A model generated the notes under the pieces. It worked only from the letters and a program-made list of their open reading frames with translations. It was not told the DNA's origin and did no database searches. DNA of 46,404 nt from Streptomyces sp. A0958 (lineage in GTDB: Bacteria > Actinomycetota > Actinomycetes > Streptomycetales > Streptomycetaceae). Below are positions 23,200 through 32,472 of this stretch, piece after piece; within the stretch, counting starts at the first letter, position 1, and each line of letters opens with the position of its first letter. Position numbers and translations under genes: made by a program. The DNA is taken from positions 1 through 46,404 of the forward strand of contig NZ_SSBK01000043.1 of assembly GCF_004795035.1 (NCBI RefSeq), given 5' to 3'.

Positions 23200-26160
23200 G
23201 TGAACGGCGATCGGGACGAAATGCGCGGGGGCTGGGACAAGCCCGTCGACGAGTCGTCCGACGCGGAGCCCGCCGATGTGACGGGTGAGTTCACCATCGA
23301 CTACACCCCGCCCGCCTGGTACACGCAGAACGCGCCGGGCGACTCCTCGGGCGGCACCGGCACTCCGCTGACACCGCCCCCGCCGCCGAGCGGGGAGCCG
23401 GTGCCGCTGCCCGCGCCGGCGGCACGCGGTGGTTTCGACCCCGACTGGGCACCGGCACCGCCGGACCCGTCCGACAGCGGCGACCTGGAGAGCGGCGCCA
23501 CGATGCGCTTCTCCTCCGCCGCGCTGAAGCGGGAAATAGCGGACCGGGAGGCCGGGGCCGGGGCCGCAGCGGTGGGCAGTGGCGCGGACAGCACCGCGGC
23601 AGCCGATGCCGGCGCCGATGCCTCTTCCGACGCCGCTTCCGATTCCGGCTCGGACTCGGCCGGTTCGGGTGCGGACGACGTGGTTGTACGGGACGACGCC
23701 CCGGGCAAGGTCTTCGGCTACGAGCCCGAGGAGACCCCTGAGGCCGGGGAGCCCTCGAAGCCGGCGGTGGAGACCGGTGCGGCGTCGGTGGCCGAGGACA
23801 CCGACGCCCAGGACACCGACGCCGACGCCGACGAGCCCGACGCCGCGTCGGCCGACGAGGATGCCCCCGACGCCACGGACGCGCTGCCCGACAACGCCCC
23901 GGGCGACGAACCGGCCGACGCCCAACCGGCCGACTCCGTGCCTTCGGACTCCGTACCGTCGAACGCCGCGCCGTCGCACGACCTTCCGGACGCGGCCCCC
24001 CACGGCGTACCGTCCGACAGCGCGCCGCAGAGCGCGTCGCCCTCCCCCTGGGCTTCCGCCCCGGCACAGGGCGGACTCCCGCCGCTGCCGCCCGCCTTCC
24101 AGCCGGCCGCCCCGCAGCCCGAAGCCCCGCAGCCCGAGGCCGCGCAGCCGGAAGCCCCGGCCCCGCAGTCCGGCTACGGCTTCCCGCAGCAGCCCCACCA
24201 GCCTCAGCAACCTCAACCGTCTCAGCCGCAGCCGCAGCCGCAGCCGCACCAGGCTCTCCCGGCAGCGAATCTCCCCGCGCAGCTCCCCCACGCGCCCGCC
24301 CCTCAGACACCGCAGGCGCCGCAAGCACCGCAGGCCCCGCAAGCACCGCAGGCGCCCCAGCCGCAGGCGGCCTGGCCGGCGCAGCAGCAGCCTCAGCAGC
24401 CGCAGGGGGGTTACGGCTTCCCGCAGGGCGCCCAGCCGCCGGCCCAGGGCGCCCCGAACGCACCGGCCGAGGGCGGCACCCCGAATCTCCCCGCCCAGGT
24501 CCAGCCGCAGCCCCACCCGCAGCACCCGCAGCCCCACCAGCAGTTCCCACAGCAGCAACAGCAGCAACAGCAGCAACAGCAGCAACAGCAGCAGCAATAC
24601 CCGCAGCAGCAGTTCCCGCAGGGGCAGCCCGTCGACCCCCGGGCCGGCAGCGCATGGCCCACGCCGGTCACCCATGACCAGCGCGAGCGTTCGGTGCCGG
24701 GTGCTCCGCTCGGTTACACGGCGGCGGTGGAGCTCACGGCCGACCGGCTGATCCGGGGCAAGCAGAAGGCGAAGAGCAGTCGCAACCCCTCGGGCGCCTC
24801 GCGCTTCAAGCTGGGCGGCAAGAAGGAGGAGCAGGAGCGGCAGCGCAAGCTCGAACTCATCCGCACGCCGGTGCTCTCCTGCTACCGGATCGCGGTGATC
24901 AGCCTCAAGGGCGGCGTCGGCAAGACCACGACGACGACCGCGCTCGGCGCGACCCTGGCCACCGAGCGGCAGGACAAGATTCTCGCCATCGACGCCAACC
25001 CGGACGCCGGCACGCTGGGCCGCCGGGTCCGCCGCGAGACCGGCGCGACCATCCGCGACCTGGTCCACGCGATCCCGCACCTCAACTCGTACATGGACAT
25101 CCGCCGCTTCACCTCGCAGGCGCCCTCCGGTCTGGAGATCATCGCCAACGACGTGGACCCGGCGGTCTCGACCACCTTCAACGACGAGGACTACCGGCGC
25201 GCGATCGACGTGCTCGGCAAGCAGTACCCGATCATCCTCACGGACTCGGGCACCGGCCTGCTGTACAGCGCGATGCGCGGCGTGCTGGACCTGGCCGACC
25301 AGCTGATCATCATCTCGACGCCCTCGGTCGACGGTGCGTCGAGCGCCTCCACGACCCTGGACTGGCTGTCGGCGCACGGCTACGCGGAACTGGTACAGCG
25401 GTCCCTCACGGTCATCTCCGGGGTCCGCGAGACCGGGAAGATGATCAAGGTCGACGACATCGTGCAGCACTTCCGCACGCGCTGCCGCGGGGTGGTCGTC
25501 GTCCCGTTCGACGAGCACCTGTCGGCCGGGGCCGAGGTCGATCTCGACATGATGCGGCCGAAGACCCGGGAGGCGTACTTCAATCTGTCCGCCCTGGTCG
25601 CCGAGGACTTCGCGCGCGCCCAGCAGCAGCAGGGGCTGTGGACATCGGACGGCAGCAGCCCGCCGCCGCAGTACGCCCCGCCGATGCCGGGTCAGCAGGC
25701 CCCCGGCCAGCAGCCGTACGCGCCTCAGCAGCCCTACGCACCCCAGCAGCCGCAGCACCCCCAGCAGCCGCAGCCCCCGTACCCCGGTCAGCCGTACGCA
25801 CCCCCGCACCCGGGCTACCAGGGCCACCCAGGTCACCCCGCACAACCCGGTCAGCCCTACCCGCCGCAGCAACCGCAGCAGTTGTACGGCGGCCAGCAGT
25901 CCTATCCCCCGCAGCCGGGCCCCGGTGCCGGACAGAGCTGGCAGCAGCCGCCCGCGCAGGCTCAGCCGCCCGCCGCCGGGCAGCCGCAACCGCAGCCCCA
26001 CGGCGACCAGCCAGCCCAGCCGGGACAGCCGGGCCAGCCCGGGCAGCCAGGTCAGCCAGGTCAGCCAGGTCAGCCGGGAGGGCCCGCGCATCCGGAACTG
26101 CAAGGTCCCGTACCGCCCGCCGGATGGCCGCAGCAGCCGCCGTCAGCGCCTCAGCAGTAG
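23200..26160 (+). CDS. MinD/ParA-like ATPase with long Pro/Gln-rich tails (EspI-like, T7SS-linked)
   Basis: 986 residues. The N-terminal ~550 are disordered: acidic Asp/Ala-rich to about 310, then Pro/Gln-rich with a run of 16 glutamines encoded by CAG/CAA (about 24550-24597). The ATPase core has a deviant Walker A KGGVGKT at 570-576, then AIDANPDAGTLG, LTDSGTGLL and STPSVDGASSA. It ends near 810 and is followed by a second Pro/Gln/Tyr/Gly tail including GQP repeats. The plan resembles EspI-type ATPases of mycobacterial ESX loci. The core may use ATP-dependent dimerisation on the membrane. The start is GTG at 23200 with GGAGG upstream. A role in secretion regulation or localisation is inference from family and position. 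Confidence 0.88.
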   Translation: MNGDRDEMRGGWDKPVDESSDAEPADVTGEFTIDYTPPAWYTQNAPGDSSGGTGTPLTPPPPPSGEPVPLPAPAARGGFDPDWAPAPPDPSDSGDLESGATMRFSSAALKREIADREAGAGAAAVGSGADSTAAADAGADASSDAASDSGSDSAGSGADDVVVRDDAPGKVFGYEPEETPEAGEPSKPAVETGAASVAEDTDAQDTDADADEPDAASADEDAPDATDALPDNAPGDEPADAQPADSVPSDSVPSNAAPSHDLPDAAPHGVPSDSAPQSASPSPWASAPAQGGLPPLPPAFQPAAPQPEAPQPEAAQPEAPAPQSGYGFPQQPHQPQQPQPSQPQPQPQPHQALPAANLPAQLPHAPAPQTPQAPQAPQAPQAPQAPQPQAAWPAQQQPQQPQGGYGFPQGAQPPAQGAPNAPAEGGTPNLPAQVQPQPHPQHPQPHQQFPQQQQQQQQQQQQQQQQYPQQQFPQGQPVDPRAGSAWPTPVTHDQRERSVPGAPLGYTAAVELTADRLIRGKQKAKSSRNPSGASRFKLGGKKEEQERQRKLELIRTPVLSCYRIAVISLKGGVGKTTTTTALGATLATERQDKILAIDANPDAGTLGRRVRRETGATIRDLVHAIPHLNSYMDIRRFTSQAPSGLEIIANDVDPAVSTTFNDEDYRRAIDVLGKQYPIILTDSGTGLLYSAMRGVLDLADQLIIISTPSVDGASSASTTLDWLSAHGYAELVQRSLTVISGVRETGKMIKVDDIVQHFRTRCRGVVVVPFDEHLSAGAEVDLDMMRPKTREAYFNLSALVAEDFARAQQQQGLWTSDGSSPPPQYAPPMPGQQAPGQQPYAPQQPYAPQQPQHPQQPQPPYPGQPYAPPHPGYQGHPGHPAQPGQPYPPQQPQQLYGGQQSYPPQPGPGAGQSWQQPPAQAQPPAAGQPQPQPHGDQPAQPGQPGQPGQPGQPGQPGQPGGPAHPELQGPVPPAGWPQQPPSAPQQ
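24550..24597 (+). repeat. CAG/CAA run encoding 16 glutamines
   Basis: Sixteen successive Gln codons follow the period CAG CAG CAA with one deviation near the end, then TAC. Mixed codons argue that the protein tract is kept rather than being a pure DNA slip. Confidence 0.95.
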
Positions 26161-26183
26161 GGCGTCAGAGGTCTGAACCAATG

Positions 26184-26218
26184 AGGGTCCGCATCGCCTC
26201 CGCGATGCGGGCCCTTTT
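26184..26218 (+). terminator. Terminator after the MinD-like ATPase gene
   Basis: The arms 26185-26197 and 26202-26214 pair over 13 positions with one G-T wobble, around a four-base loop, followed by TTTT. It ends the T7SS region before the ABC importer operon. Confidence 0.88.
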
Positions 26219-26254
26219 GGCATTCCCGCAGACCACACGCCGTTTCGAGGACCG

Positions 26255-26284
26255 TTGACGCGGCTCGACCACCGCTGATAGACC
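26255..26284 (+). promoter_or_regulatory. Promoter of the peptide ABC importer operon
   Basis: TTGACG (26255-26260) and TAGACC (26279-26284) are separated by 18 bp. This fits the major Streptomyces vegetative promoter consensus (TTGAC-N17/18-TAGRRT) except for the last bases of the -10. It lies 74 bases before the ATG of the binding-protein gene and just after the preceding terminator. Confidence 0.68.
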
Positions 26285-26357
26285 TTCGCATCACCAGCCG
26301 GCGAACGAGAGTCCAACCCACCTTCTCCGTGCGAGTCATGACGCGAGGACCCTGACC

Positions 26358-28232
26358 ATGGTCGTAAGAGTTCCACCGCCCTCCGCTCAGCCGCGCTCAC
26401 GTCTGCGTGTGCTCCTGGCCTCCGGTGCCGCCGCCCTCGCTCTCGCAGCCGGGTCCGTCGTACCGGGCGTGCCCCTCGGGGCCGCGCCCCAGCAGGCGCA
26501 GGCCGCCGACAGCGGCAACAAGACGCTGACCGTCGCGGTCGCGCAGGGCATCGACTCCCTGAGCCCGTTCCTCGCCCAGAAGCTGCTGAGCACCAGCGTG
26601 TCCCGGCTCATGTACGACTTCCTGACGAACTACGACGCCAAGGACAACCACGCCGTCCCGGGCCTGGCCACCAAGTGGGAGCCGTCCGCCGACAAGCTGA
26701 CGTGGACGTACACCATTCGGTCCAATTCGAAGTGGTCGGACGGGCAGCAGGCCACCGCCGAGGACGCGGCCTGGACGTTCAACAAGATCATGGACGACGA
26801 GGCGGCGGCCCAGGCCAATGGCAGCTTCGTCACCAACTTCAAGAAGGTGACGGCCCCCAGCCCCACCAAGCTGGTCATCGAGCTCAAGGAGCCGCAGGCC
26901 ACCATGGCCGCGCTCGACGTGCCGATCGTGCCCAAGCACGTGTGGGAGAAGGTCGGGGACTTCGCGAAGTTCAACAACGACTCGGACTTCCCCGTCGTCG
27001 GCAACGGGCCGTTCATCCTGACCGACTACAAGGTCGACCAGTACGTGAAGCTCAAGGCCAACAAGGACTTCTGGCGCGGGGCGCCGAAGTTCGACGAGGT
27101 GGTCTTCAAGACGTACAAGGACCAGGACGCGGCCGTCGCCGCGCTCCGCAAGGGCGAGGTCTCCTTCGTCGCCGGTTCGCCCGCGCTGACGCCCGCTCAG
27201 GCGGCTTCGCTCAAGGGCGACAAGAACATCAAGGTCAACGAGGGTCCGGGCCGCCGCTTCTTCGCGCTGGCCGTGAACCCCGGTGCGCAGACCAAGGACC
27301 GCAAGAAGTTCGGCGACGGCAACAAGGCGCTGCTCGACCAGAAGGTCCGCCAGGCGCTGTTCCTGTCGATCGACCGCAAGACGATCATCGACAAGGTGTT
27401 CCAGGGGCACGCCGTCGAGGGCAAGGGCTACATCCCGCCGCGGTTCCCGGAGTACGCCTGGGAGCCGTCCGCGAGCCAGACCCTCGCGTACGACCCCGAC
27501 AAGGCGGGGCAGCTGCTGGACCAGGCGGGCTACAAGCTCAAGGGCGACCAGCGCGTCGGCAAGGACGGCAAGCCGCTCGACCTGCGCATCCTGTGCCACG
27601 CCACGGACCCGAACGACAAGGCGGTCGGCAAGTACCTGAAGGAGTGGTGGGGCAAGCTCGGCATCGGGCTCAAGGTCGACTGCCTCGACGACGTCTCCGT
27701 GCCCTGGTTCGCCGGTGAGTACGACCTCGCCTTCGACGGCTGGTCCGTCAACCCGGACCCGGACTTCGTCCTCGGCATCCACACCTGCGCCGCCCTGCCC
27801 GTCAAGGCCAAGCAGAGCGCGGCCACGGACGACTTCATCTGCGACAAGACGTACGACGAGCTGTACAAGAAGCAGCTCGCCGAGTACGACCCCGCCAAGC
27901 GCGCCGACATCGTCGGGCAGATGCAGTCGTGGCTGTACGACTCCGGGTACATGAACGTCATCGCCTACCCGAACGCGGTCGAGGCCTACCGCACCGACCA
28001 GATCAAGTCGATCACGACCATGCCCGAGGCGGCCGGCAACATCTACGGCCAGGACGGCTACTGGAGCTGGTGGTCGGCCGTACCGGCGAGCGGCAGCGGC
28101 GACAAGGACGGCAGCGGCTCCAGCTCCTCCACCGGTGTGATCATCGGCATCGTGGTCGCGGTCGTGGTCCTCGCAGGTGGCGGCTTCCTGATCTCGCGGC
28201 GTCGCCGCACCACCGCGGACGATCGCGAGTAG
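26358..28232 (+). CDS. Peptide ABC transporter substrate-binding protein with C-terminal membrane anchor
   Basis: 624-residue family 5 solute-binding protein (DppA/OppA type). It captures peptides outside the cell for the importer encoded next. A long signal peptide of about 49 residues ends AQA-A and contains no lipobox Cys. The family blocks TLTVAVAQGIDSLSPF, GLATKWEPSADKLTWTYTIR, WSDGQQATAEDAAWTF and VRQALFLSIDRKTI follow. After a Gly/Ser-rich linker comes a transmembrane helix (about 593-613) and a RRRR tail. Anchoring by a C-terminal helix rather than a lipid is unusual but occurs in Actinobacteria. ATG at 26358. The next gene starts 99 bp downstream, so it is likely one operon. Confidence 0.95.
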   Translation: MVVRVPPPSAQPRSRLRVLLASGAAALALAAGSVVPGVPLGAAPQQAQAADSGNKTLTVAVAQGIDSLSPFLAQKLLSTSVSRLMYDFLTNYDAKDNHAVPGLATKWEPSADKLTWTYTIRSNSKWSDGQQATAEDAAWTFNKIMDDEAAAQANGSFVTNFKKVTAPSPTKLVIELKEPQATMAALDVPIVPKHVWEKVGDFAKFNNDSDFPVVGNGPFILTDYKVDQYVKLKANKDFWRGAPKFDEVVFKTYKDQDAAVAALRKGEVSFVAGSPALTPAQAASLKGDKNIKVNEGPGRRFFALAVNPGAQTKDRKKFGDGNKALLDQKVRQALFLSIDRKTIIDKVFQGHAVEGKGYIPPRFPEYAWEPSASQTLAYDPDKAGQLLDQAGYKLKGDQRVGKDGKPLDLRILCHATDPNDKAVGKYLKEWWGKLGIGLKVDCLDDVSVPWFAGEYDLAFDGWSVNPDPDFVLGIHTCAALPVKAKQSAATDDFICDKTYDELYKKQLAEYDPAKRADIVGQMQSWLYDSGYMNVIAYPNAVEAYRTDQIKSITTMPEAAGNIYGQDGYWSWWSAVPASGSGDKDGSGSSSSTGVIIGIVVAVVVLAGGGFLISRRRRTTADDRE

Positions 28233-28331
28233 GTTCTCGAACGGGATCAGAGGGACCGGCCGGCGTGGGCGGCGCACCAGGCCCGCGCCGGCCGGTTTCT
28301 CCAGGAGCTACACGAGTAACGAGAGTTCCCC

Positions 28332-29417
28332 ATGACAGCTGACAGCACTCCGGCGCTCGTGCAACAGGCGGACGCGGGCACCGACGGCCCGGTTCCGGCC
28401 GGTCCCGCGGCCGCACGCGGTCCACGGGCGCGCAACACCAAGGCCTATCTGAAGTACGTGGCCGCCAAGATCGCGGGCGCCGTCGTCTCGCTGTTCGCGG
28501 TTCTGGTCACCAGCTTCTTCCTCTTCCGGCTCATTCCCAGCGACCCGGTCAAGCAGATGACGGGCGGCCGCCGCGTATCGGCCGAACAGCTCGAATCGCT
28601 GCGACACCAGTTCGGTCTCGACCAGCCGATGTGGCAGCAGTTCACCAGCTACGTGAAGGACGCGCTCACCGGCGACTTCGGCACCTCCTTCGCGTACCAC
28701 GCACCGGTCGTCGACAAGATCGCCGAGAAGCTTCCGGCAACGCTGCTGCTCACCGGCACCGCCTACGTCCTGTACAGCCTGCTCGGCATCTGGCTCGGCA
28801 CCCGCACCGCCTGGCGTAACGGTTCTGCGAGCGACCGGTTCAACACCGCGCTCGCGCTCACCCTCTACTCCGTGCCGTCGTTCTGGCTCGGGCTGCTCCT
28901 GATCATCGTCTTCTCGGTCGGCGTCGGCCCGATCCCCGGGATGTTCCCCACGGGCGGGATGTCGGCGGGCGACGGGGCGAGCGGCTTCGCGTACGTCATG
29001 GACGTCGCGCACCACATGGTGCTTCCCGTCATCACCCTGGTCGCGGTCGGCTACGCACAGACGCTGCTGGTGATGCGTTCCTCGCTGCTGGACGAGATGG
29101 GCAGCGACTACCTGACGACCGCCCGCGCCAAGGGGCTGCGGGACGACACGGTGCGCCGCAGGCACGCCGTCCCCAACGCGATGCTGCCCACCTTCACCCT
29201 GATGTTCGTCAACCTGGGCCATGTGGTGGCGGGGCAGATCCTGGTGGAGACCGTGTTCTCCTGGCCGGGTCTCGGCTCCCTCTTCTACCAGGGTTTGAGC
29301 ACCCCCGACCTGCCGCTCGTCCAGGGGCTGTTCTTCGTCTTCGCCACCGCCGTGATCCTGGCGAACACCCTCGCCGATGTTCTGTATCCACTGCTCGATC
29401 CCCGGGTGGGCCGATGA
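28332..29417 (+). CDS. Peptide ABC transporter permease, DppB type
   Basis: 361-residue inner-membrane subunit. A Pro/Ala-rich N-terminus of about 40 residues precedes the first helix; further helices match the six-helix DppB plan. The family blocks are FLFRLIPSDPVK, VYSLLGIWLGTRTA-like sequence, and the cytoplasmic coupling loop (DYLTTARAKGLRDDTV) that contacts the ATPase. The motif HVVAGQILVETVFSWPGLG is typical. The stop overlaps the next start (ATGA). Confidence 0.95.
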   Translation: MTADSTPALVQQADAGTDGPVPAGPAAARGPRARNTKAYLKYVAAKIAGAVVSLFAVLVTSFFLFRLIPSDPVKQMTGGRRVSAEQLESLRHQFGLDQPMWQQFTSYVKDALTGDFGTSFAYHAPVVDKIAEKLPATLLLTGTAYVLYSLLGIWLGTRTAWRNGSASDRFNTALALTLYSVPSFWLGLLLIIVFSVGVGPIPGMFPTGGMSAGDGASGFAYVMDVAHHMVLPVITLVAVGYAQTLLVMRSSLLDEMGSDYLTTARAKGLRDDTVRRRHAVPNAMLPTFTLMFVNLGHVVAGQILVETVFSWPGLGSLFYQGLSTPDLPLVQGLFFVFATAVILANTLADVLYPLLDPRVGR

Positions 29418-30364
29418 CGACGACCGATACCGATTCCACGCCCACGCCGACGCCGACGCCGACCGAGCCGGTCAAGAGCGCCCGCGCGCTGGCCCGGGCT
29501 CGCAAACGGCGCTCACTGGCCCGTTTCTGGCGGGAGTACCGCAGGCACAAGGGCGGCATGTGGGGCCTGGCCTGCCTGGTGCTGATCGCGCTGATCGCCC
29601 TGGCCGCACCGCAGCTCGTCGGCGCCGACTCGCAGAGCGTGACCACGGCACCCGGCGGCGCGCTGGAGTCACCGAGCGGCGAGTTCCCGCTCGGCACCGA
29701 CCAGTTCGGGCGGAGCGTGCTCGCGCTGCTGGTGTGGGGCGCGCGCGTCTCGCTCACCGTCGGGCTGCTCGCGGCTTTCCTCTGTGTCGCCATCGGCACG
29801 ATCGTCGGGATCGTCGCCGGTCACTTCCGCGGCTGGTACTCGACCGTCCTGATGCGGGTCACCGACTGGTTCCTGGTGATGCCGACCCTGGTGCTCGCCA
29901 TCGCACTGGCCACCGTGATGGACCGCTCCCTGTGGACCGTCATCATCGCGATCGGCGTCACGACCTGGCCCACCACCGCCCGTCTCGTGCGGGCGCAGAC
30001 CCTCGCCGTGGAGTCCCGCCCGTACATCGAACGCGCCCGCGCGCTGGGCGGCGGACACGGCCACATCATGATCCGGCACGTCCTGCCGAACGTGATGCCG
30101 CTGGTGCTCGCCCAGACCACGCTGGTGATCTCCAGCGCGATCCTGACGGAAGCCACCCTGGCCTTCCTCGGCCTCGGCGACCCGACCATCACCTCCTGGG
30201 GCAGCATGCTCCAGGACGCGCGCGCCGCGGGCGCCGTGAGCGCCGGCGACTGGTGGTACCTGGCCCCGCCCGGTATCGCCATCGCCCTGGTCGCCCTGGC
30301 GTTCACGCTGTGCGGCCGCGCCATCGAGTCCGTCCTCAATCCCAAGCTGGGGGTGGCCCGTTGA
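29414..30364 (+). CDS. Peptide ABC transporter permease, DppC type
   Basis: 316 residues. It has a short Thr/Pro N-terminus, one helix near residues 50-70, then the DppC membrane domain. The coupling loop is PYIERARALGGGHGHIMIRH, followed by PNVMPLVLAQTTLVISSAIL and FLGLGDPTITSWGSML. It pairs with the DppB-type subunit. Overlaps of four bases on each side (ATGA before, TTGA after) indicate strict translational coupling. Confidence 0.95.
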   Translation: MTTTDTDSTPTPTPTPTEPVKSARALARARKRRSLARFWREYRRHKGGMWGLACLVLIALIALAAPQLVGADSQSVTTAPGGALESPSGEFPLGTDQFGRSVLALLVWGARVSLTVGLLAAFLCVAIGTIVGIVAGHFRGWYSTVLMRVTDWFLVMPTLVLAIALATVMDRSLWTVIIAIGVTTWPTTARLVRAQTLAVESRPYIERARALGGGHGHIMIRHVLPNVMPLVLAQTTLVISSAILTEATLAFLGLGDPTITSWGSMLQDARAAGAVSAGDWWYLAPPGIAIALVALAFTLCGRAIESVLNPKLGVAR

Positions 30365-31389
30365 GTACGACGAGCATCCGCAAGACGCCTCTGCTGGAGG
30401 TACGTGACCTGACGGTGACGTACGCCGGCGGGGCCCGGGCGGTCCGCGGGGTGAACCTGGAGGTCGAGGCGGGGCGCAAGCTCGGCATCGCCGGGGAGTC
30501 CGGCTGCGGGAAGTCCACGCTGGCGCTGGCGCTGCTGCGGCTGCTGCCCGCCGGCACGAAGGTGACCGGCGAGATCCTGCTGAACGGCGAGGACGTCCTC
30601 GGGATGAAGTGGGGCCAGGTCAGGGCCGTGCGCTGGGCGGGGGCCTCGATCGTCTTCCAGGGCGCCATGCACTCGCTGAACGCGGTGCACCGCATCGGGG
30701 ACCAGATCGCCGAACCGATCCTGCTGCACAAGAAGGCCACCCAGTCCGCCGCGCGCAGACGGGCCGGTGAGCTGCTGGAGCAGGTGGGGCTGCCCGCTGC
30801 CCGGGCGGACGCCTATCCGCACGAGCTCTCCGGCGGACAGCGGCAGCGCGTGATGATCGCGATGGCGCTCGCCTGCGACCCCGGCCTGATCATCGCCGAC
30901 GAGCCGACGACGGCCCTCGACGTGATGATCCAGGCCCAGATCCTGCGGCTGATCGAGCAGCTGGTCTCCGAGCAGGACCTCGGCCTGATCATGATCAGCC
31001 ACGACCTCGCGGTGCTGTCCGACACCTGTGACCGGCTCGCGGTGATGTACGCGGGCCGGGTCGTCGAGCAGGGCCCGGCCTCCGAGGTCTACGAGAACGC
31101 GCACCACCCGTACAGCAAGGCCCTGTCGGGCGCCTTCCCGCGCATCGGGGACCCGGCCTCCCGGTTCGCGCCCCGGGGCCTGCCCGGCGATCCGCCCGAC
31201 CCGTCGGCACTGCCGGCCGGCTGTACCTTCCACCCGCGCTGCGCCCTGGCCCTGGACTCCTGCGCCACGCAGGACCAGGAGCTGCGGGACGCGGGGCCGG
31301 GCCGGCAGGCGGCGTGTGTGCTGGTGGGTCCGGAGGGGGCCGCGGCCCCGGTCCTGCCGGGCGCCGAGGAAGCAAGGAGCACGACATGA
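30361..31389 (+). CDS. Peptide ABC transporter ATPase, DppD type
   Basis: 342 residues. Walker A GESGCGKS is at 45-52, the ABC signature LSGGQRQR near 157, Walker B LIIADEPTTALD near 177-188 and the switch His in ISHDLAVL. The C-terminal oligopeptide extension has the Cys pattern CTFHPRC. I chose the TTG at 30361, whose A overlaps the preceding stop (TTGA), because it gives the normal DppD length; the frame is open further upstream inside the permease gene. It forms a heterodimer with the next ATPase. Confidence 0.95.
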   Translation: MSTTSIRKTPLLEVRDLTVTYAGGARAVRGVNLEVEAGRKLGIAGESGCGKSTLALALLRLLPAGTKVTGEILLNGEDVLGMKWGQVRAVRWAGASIVFQGAMHSLNAVHRIGDQIAEPILLHKKATQSAARRRAGELLEQVGLPAARADAYPHELSGGQRQRVMIAMALACDPGLIIADEPTTALDVMIQAQILRLIEQLVSEQDLGLIMISHDLAVLSDTCDRLAVMYAGRVVEQGPASEVYENAHHPYSKALSGAFPRIGDPASRFAPRGLPGDPPDPSALPAGCTFHPRCALALDSCATQDQELRDAGPGRQAACVLVGPEGAAAPVLPGAEEARSTT

Positions 31390-32384
31390 CGACCACCCCC
31401 GTGGACCTGCTCAGCGCGCAGGGGCTCCGGATCACCTTCCCCGGCCGGCATGGGGCCGAACCGGCGCGTGCGGTGGACGGGGTCGACCTGGACATCCGGC
31501 CCGGCGAGATCGTCGCCCTGGTCGGCGAGTCGGGGTGCGGCAAGACGACCCTGGCCCGTTCGCTGCTGGGTCTCGTCCCGCCGACGGCCGGTCAGGTCAC
31601 GTTCGACGGCAAGCCGCTGGACTACCGCAGCCGGGCGCTCAAGGCGTACCGCAAGCGGGTGCAGCTGGTGCTCCAGGACCCGAGCGGTTCGCTGAACCCG
31701 CGCCACACCGTGTACGACGCGGTGGCCGAGGGACTGCGCATCCACGGGTACGCGGGCGACGAGCGGCAAGCCGTGCACGACGCGCTGTCGCGGGCCGGGC
31801 TGCGTCCGCCGGAGCGGTTCTTCCTGCGCTACCCGCACGAGCTGTCCGGCGGCCAGCGTCAGCGCGTCGTGATCGCGGGGGCGCTGGTCCTGGAGCCGGA
31901 GCTGATCGTGGCGGACGAGCCGGTCGCCTCGCTGGACGCGTCGGTGCGCGGCGAGATCCTGGCGCTGCTGCTGAGGCTGCGCGACGAGTTGGGTCTTTCC
32001 GCGCTCGTGGTGACGCATGATCTCGGTCTGGCGTGGAACATCGCGGACCGGGTCGCGGTGATGTATCTGGGCCGCATCGTGGAGACGGGTGACGTCGAGC
32101 AGATCCTGACGGCCCCGCGCCACCCCTACACCCAGGCGCTGCTGTCCGTGCTGCCGGAGGCGGAGGGCGATCCGGTCGTGCTGACCGGTGAGCCGCCGGA
32201 CCCGTCCAGGGTGCCGTCCGGCTGCCGCTTCCACGCGCGCTGCCAGGTGCTGGCCTCGGGCGAGGCGGAGCGGGCGGGCGTCGCGGACGCCTGCCGTACG
32301 CAGGATCTGCCGGTGCTGGCGGGCGGCAGCGAGACGCAGGTGGCGTGCCACTGGGCCACCGCGAAGGTGGCGGCGGGGTCCTGA
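31386..32384 (+). CDS. Peptide ABC transporter ATPase, DppF type
   Basis: 332 residues. Walker A GESGCGKT is at 47-54, the signature LSGGQRQR near 154, Walker B LIVADEPVASLDAS and the switch His in VTHDLGLAW. The C-terminal extension has CRFHARC. The DPSGSLNPRHTV block after the Q-loop is characteristic of DppF/OppF. ATGA overlaps the preceding stop. It is last in the operon, followed by a GGGGCCC triplet and a strong terminator. Confidence 0.95.
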   Translation: MTTTPVDLLSAQGLRITFPGRHGAEPARAVDGVDLDIRPGEIVALVGESGCGKTTLARSLLGLVPPTAGQVTFDGKPLDYRSRALKAYRKRVQLVLQDPSGSLNPRHTVYDAVAEGLRIHGYAGDERQAVHDALSRAGLRPPERFFLRYPHELSGGQRQRVVIAGALVLEPELIVADEPVASLDASVRGEILALLLRLRDELGLSALVVTHDLGLAWNIADRVAVMYLGRIVETGDVEQILTAPRHPYTQALLSVLPEAEGDPVVLTGEPPDPSRVPSGCRFHARCQVLASGEAERAGVADACRTQDLPVLAGGSETQVACHWATAKVAAGS

Positions 32385-32385
32385 C

Positions 32386-32406
32386 GGGGCCCGGGGCCCG
32401 GGGCCC
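32386..32406. repeat. Three tandem GGGGCCC heptamers
   Basis: GGGGCCC occurs three times in direct succession (32386-32392, 32393-32399, 32400-32406), one base after the last ABC gene's stop. It is self-complementary and may add to transcript-end structure. Confidence 0.9.
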
Positions 32407-32410
32407 GGGT

Positions 32411-32439
32411 GGTTTCCCGGCCGCACCGGCCGGGAAACC
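32411..32439. terminator. Bidirectional terminator between ABC operon and ribF
   Basis: The perfect 13-bp arms GGTTTCCCGGCCG (32411-32423) and CGGCCGGGAAACC (32427-32439) with loop CAC lie between convergent transcription units. Confidence 0.9.
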
Positions 32440-32472
32440 CGCGCGGTCGCCCGGGCTCGCACGGCCCGGGGC

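Noticed and set aside
23137..26103. Long antisense frame of 988 codons opposite the MinD-like gene
   Set aside because: Leu/Arg/Gly-rich complement of a Pro/Gln-rich gene, without motifs.
10776..26160. Possible LXG or polymorphic toxin cargo of the T7SS
   Set aside because: No LXG protein, toxin domain or immunity gene was found between eccD and the MinD-like gene; only the two WXG100 proteins are visible.
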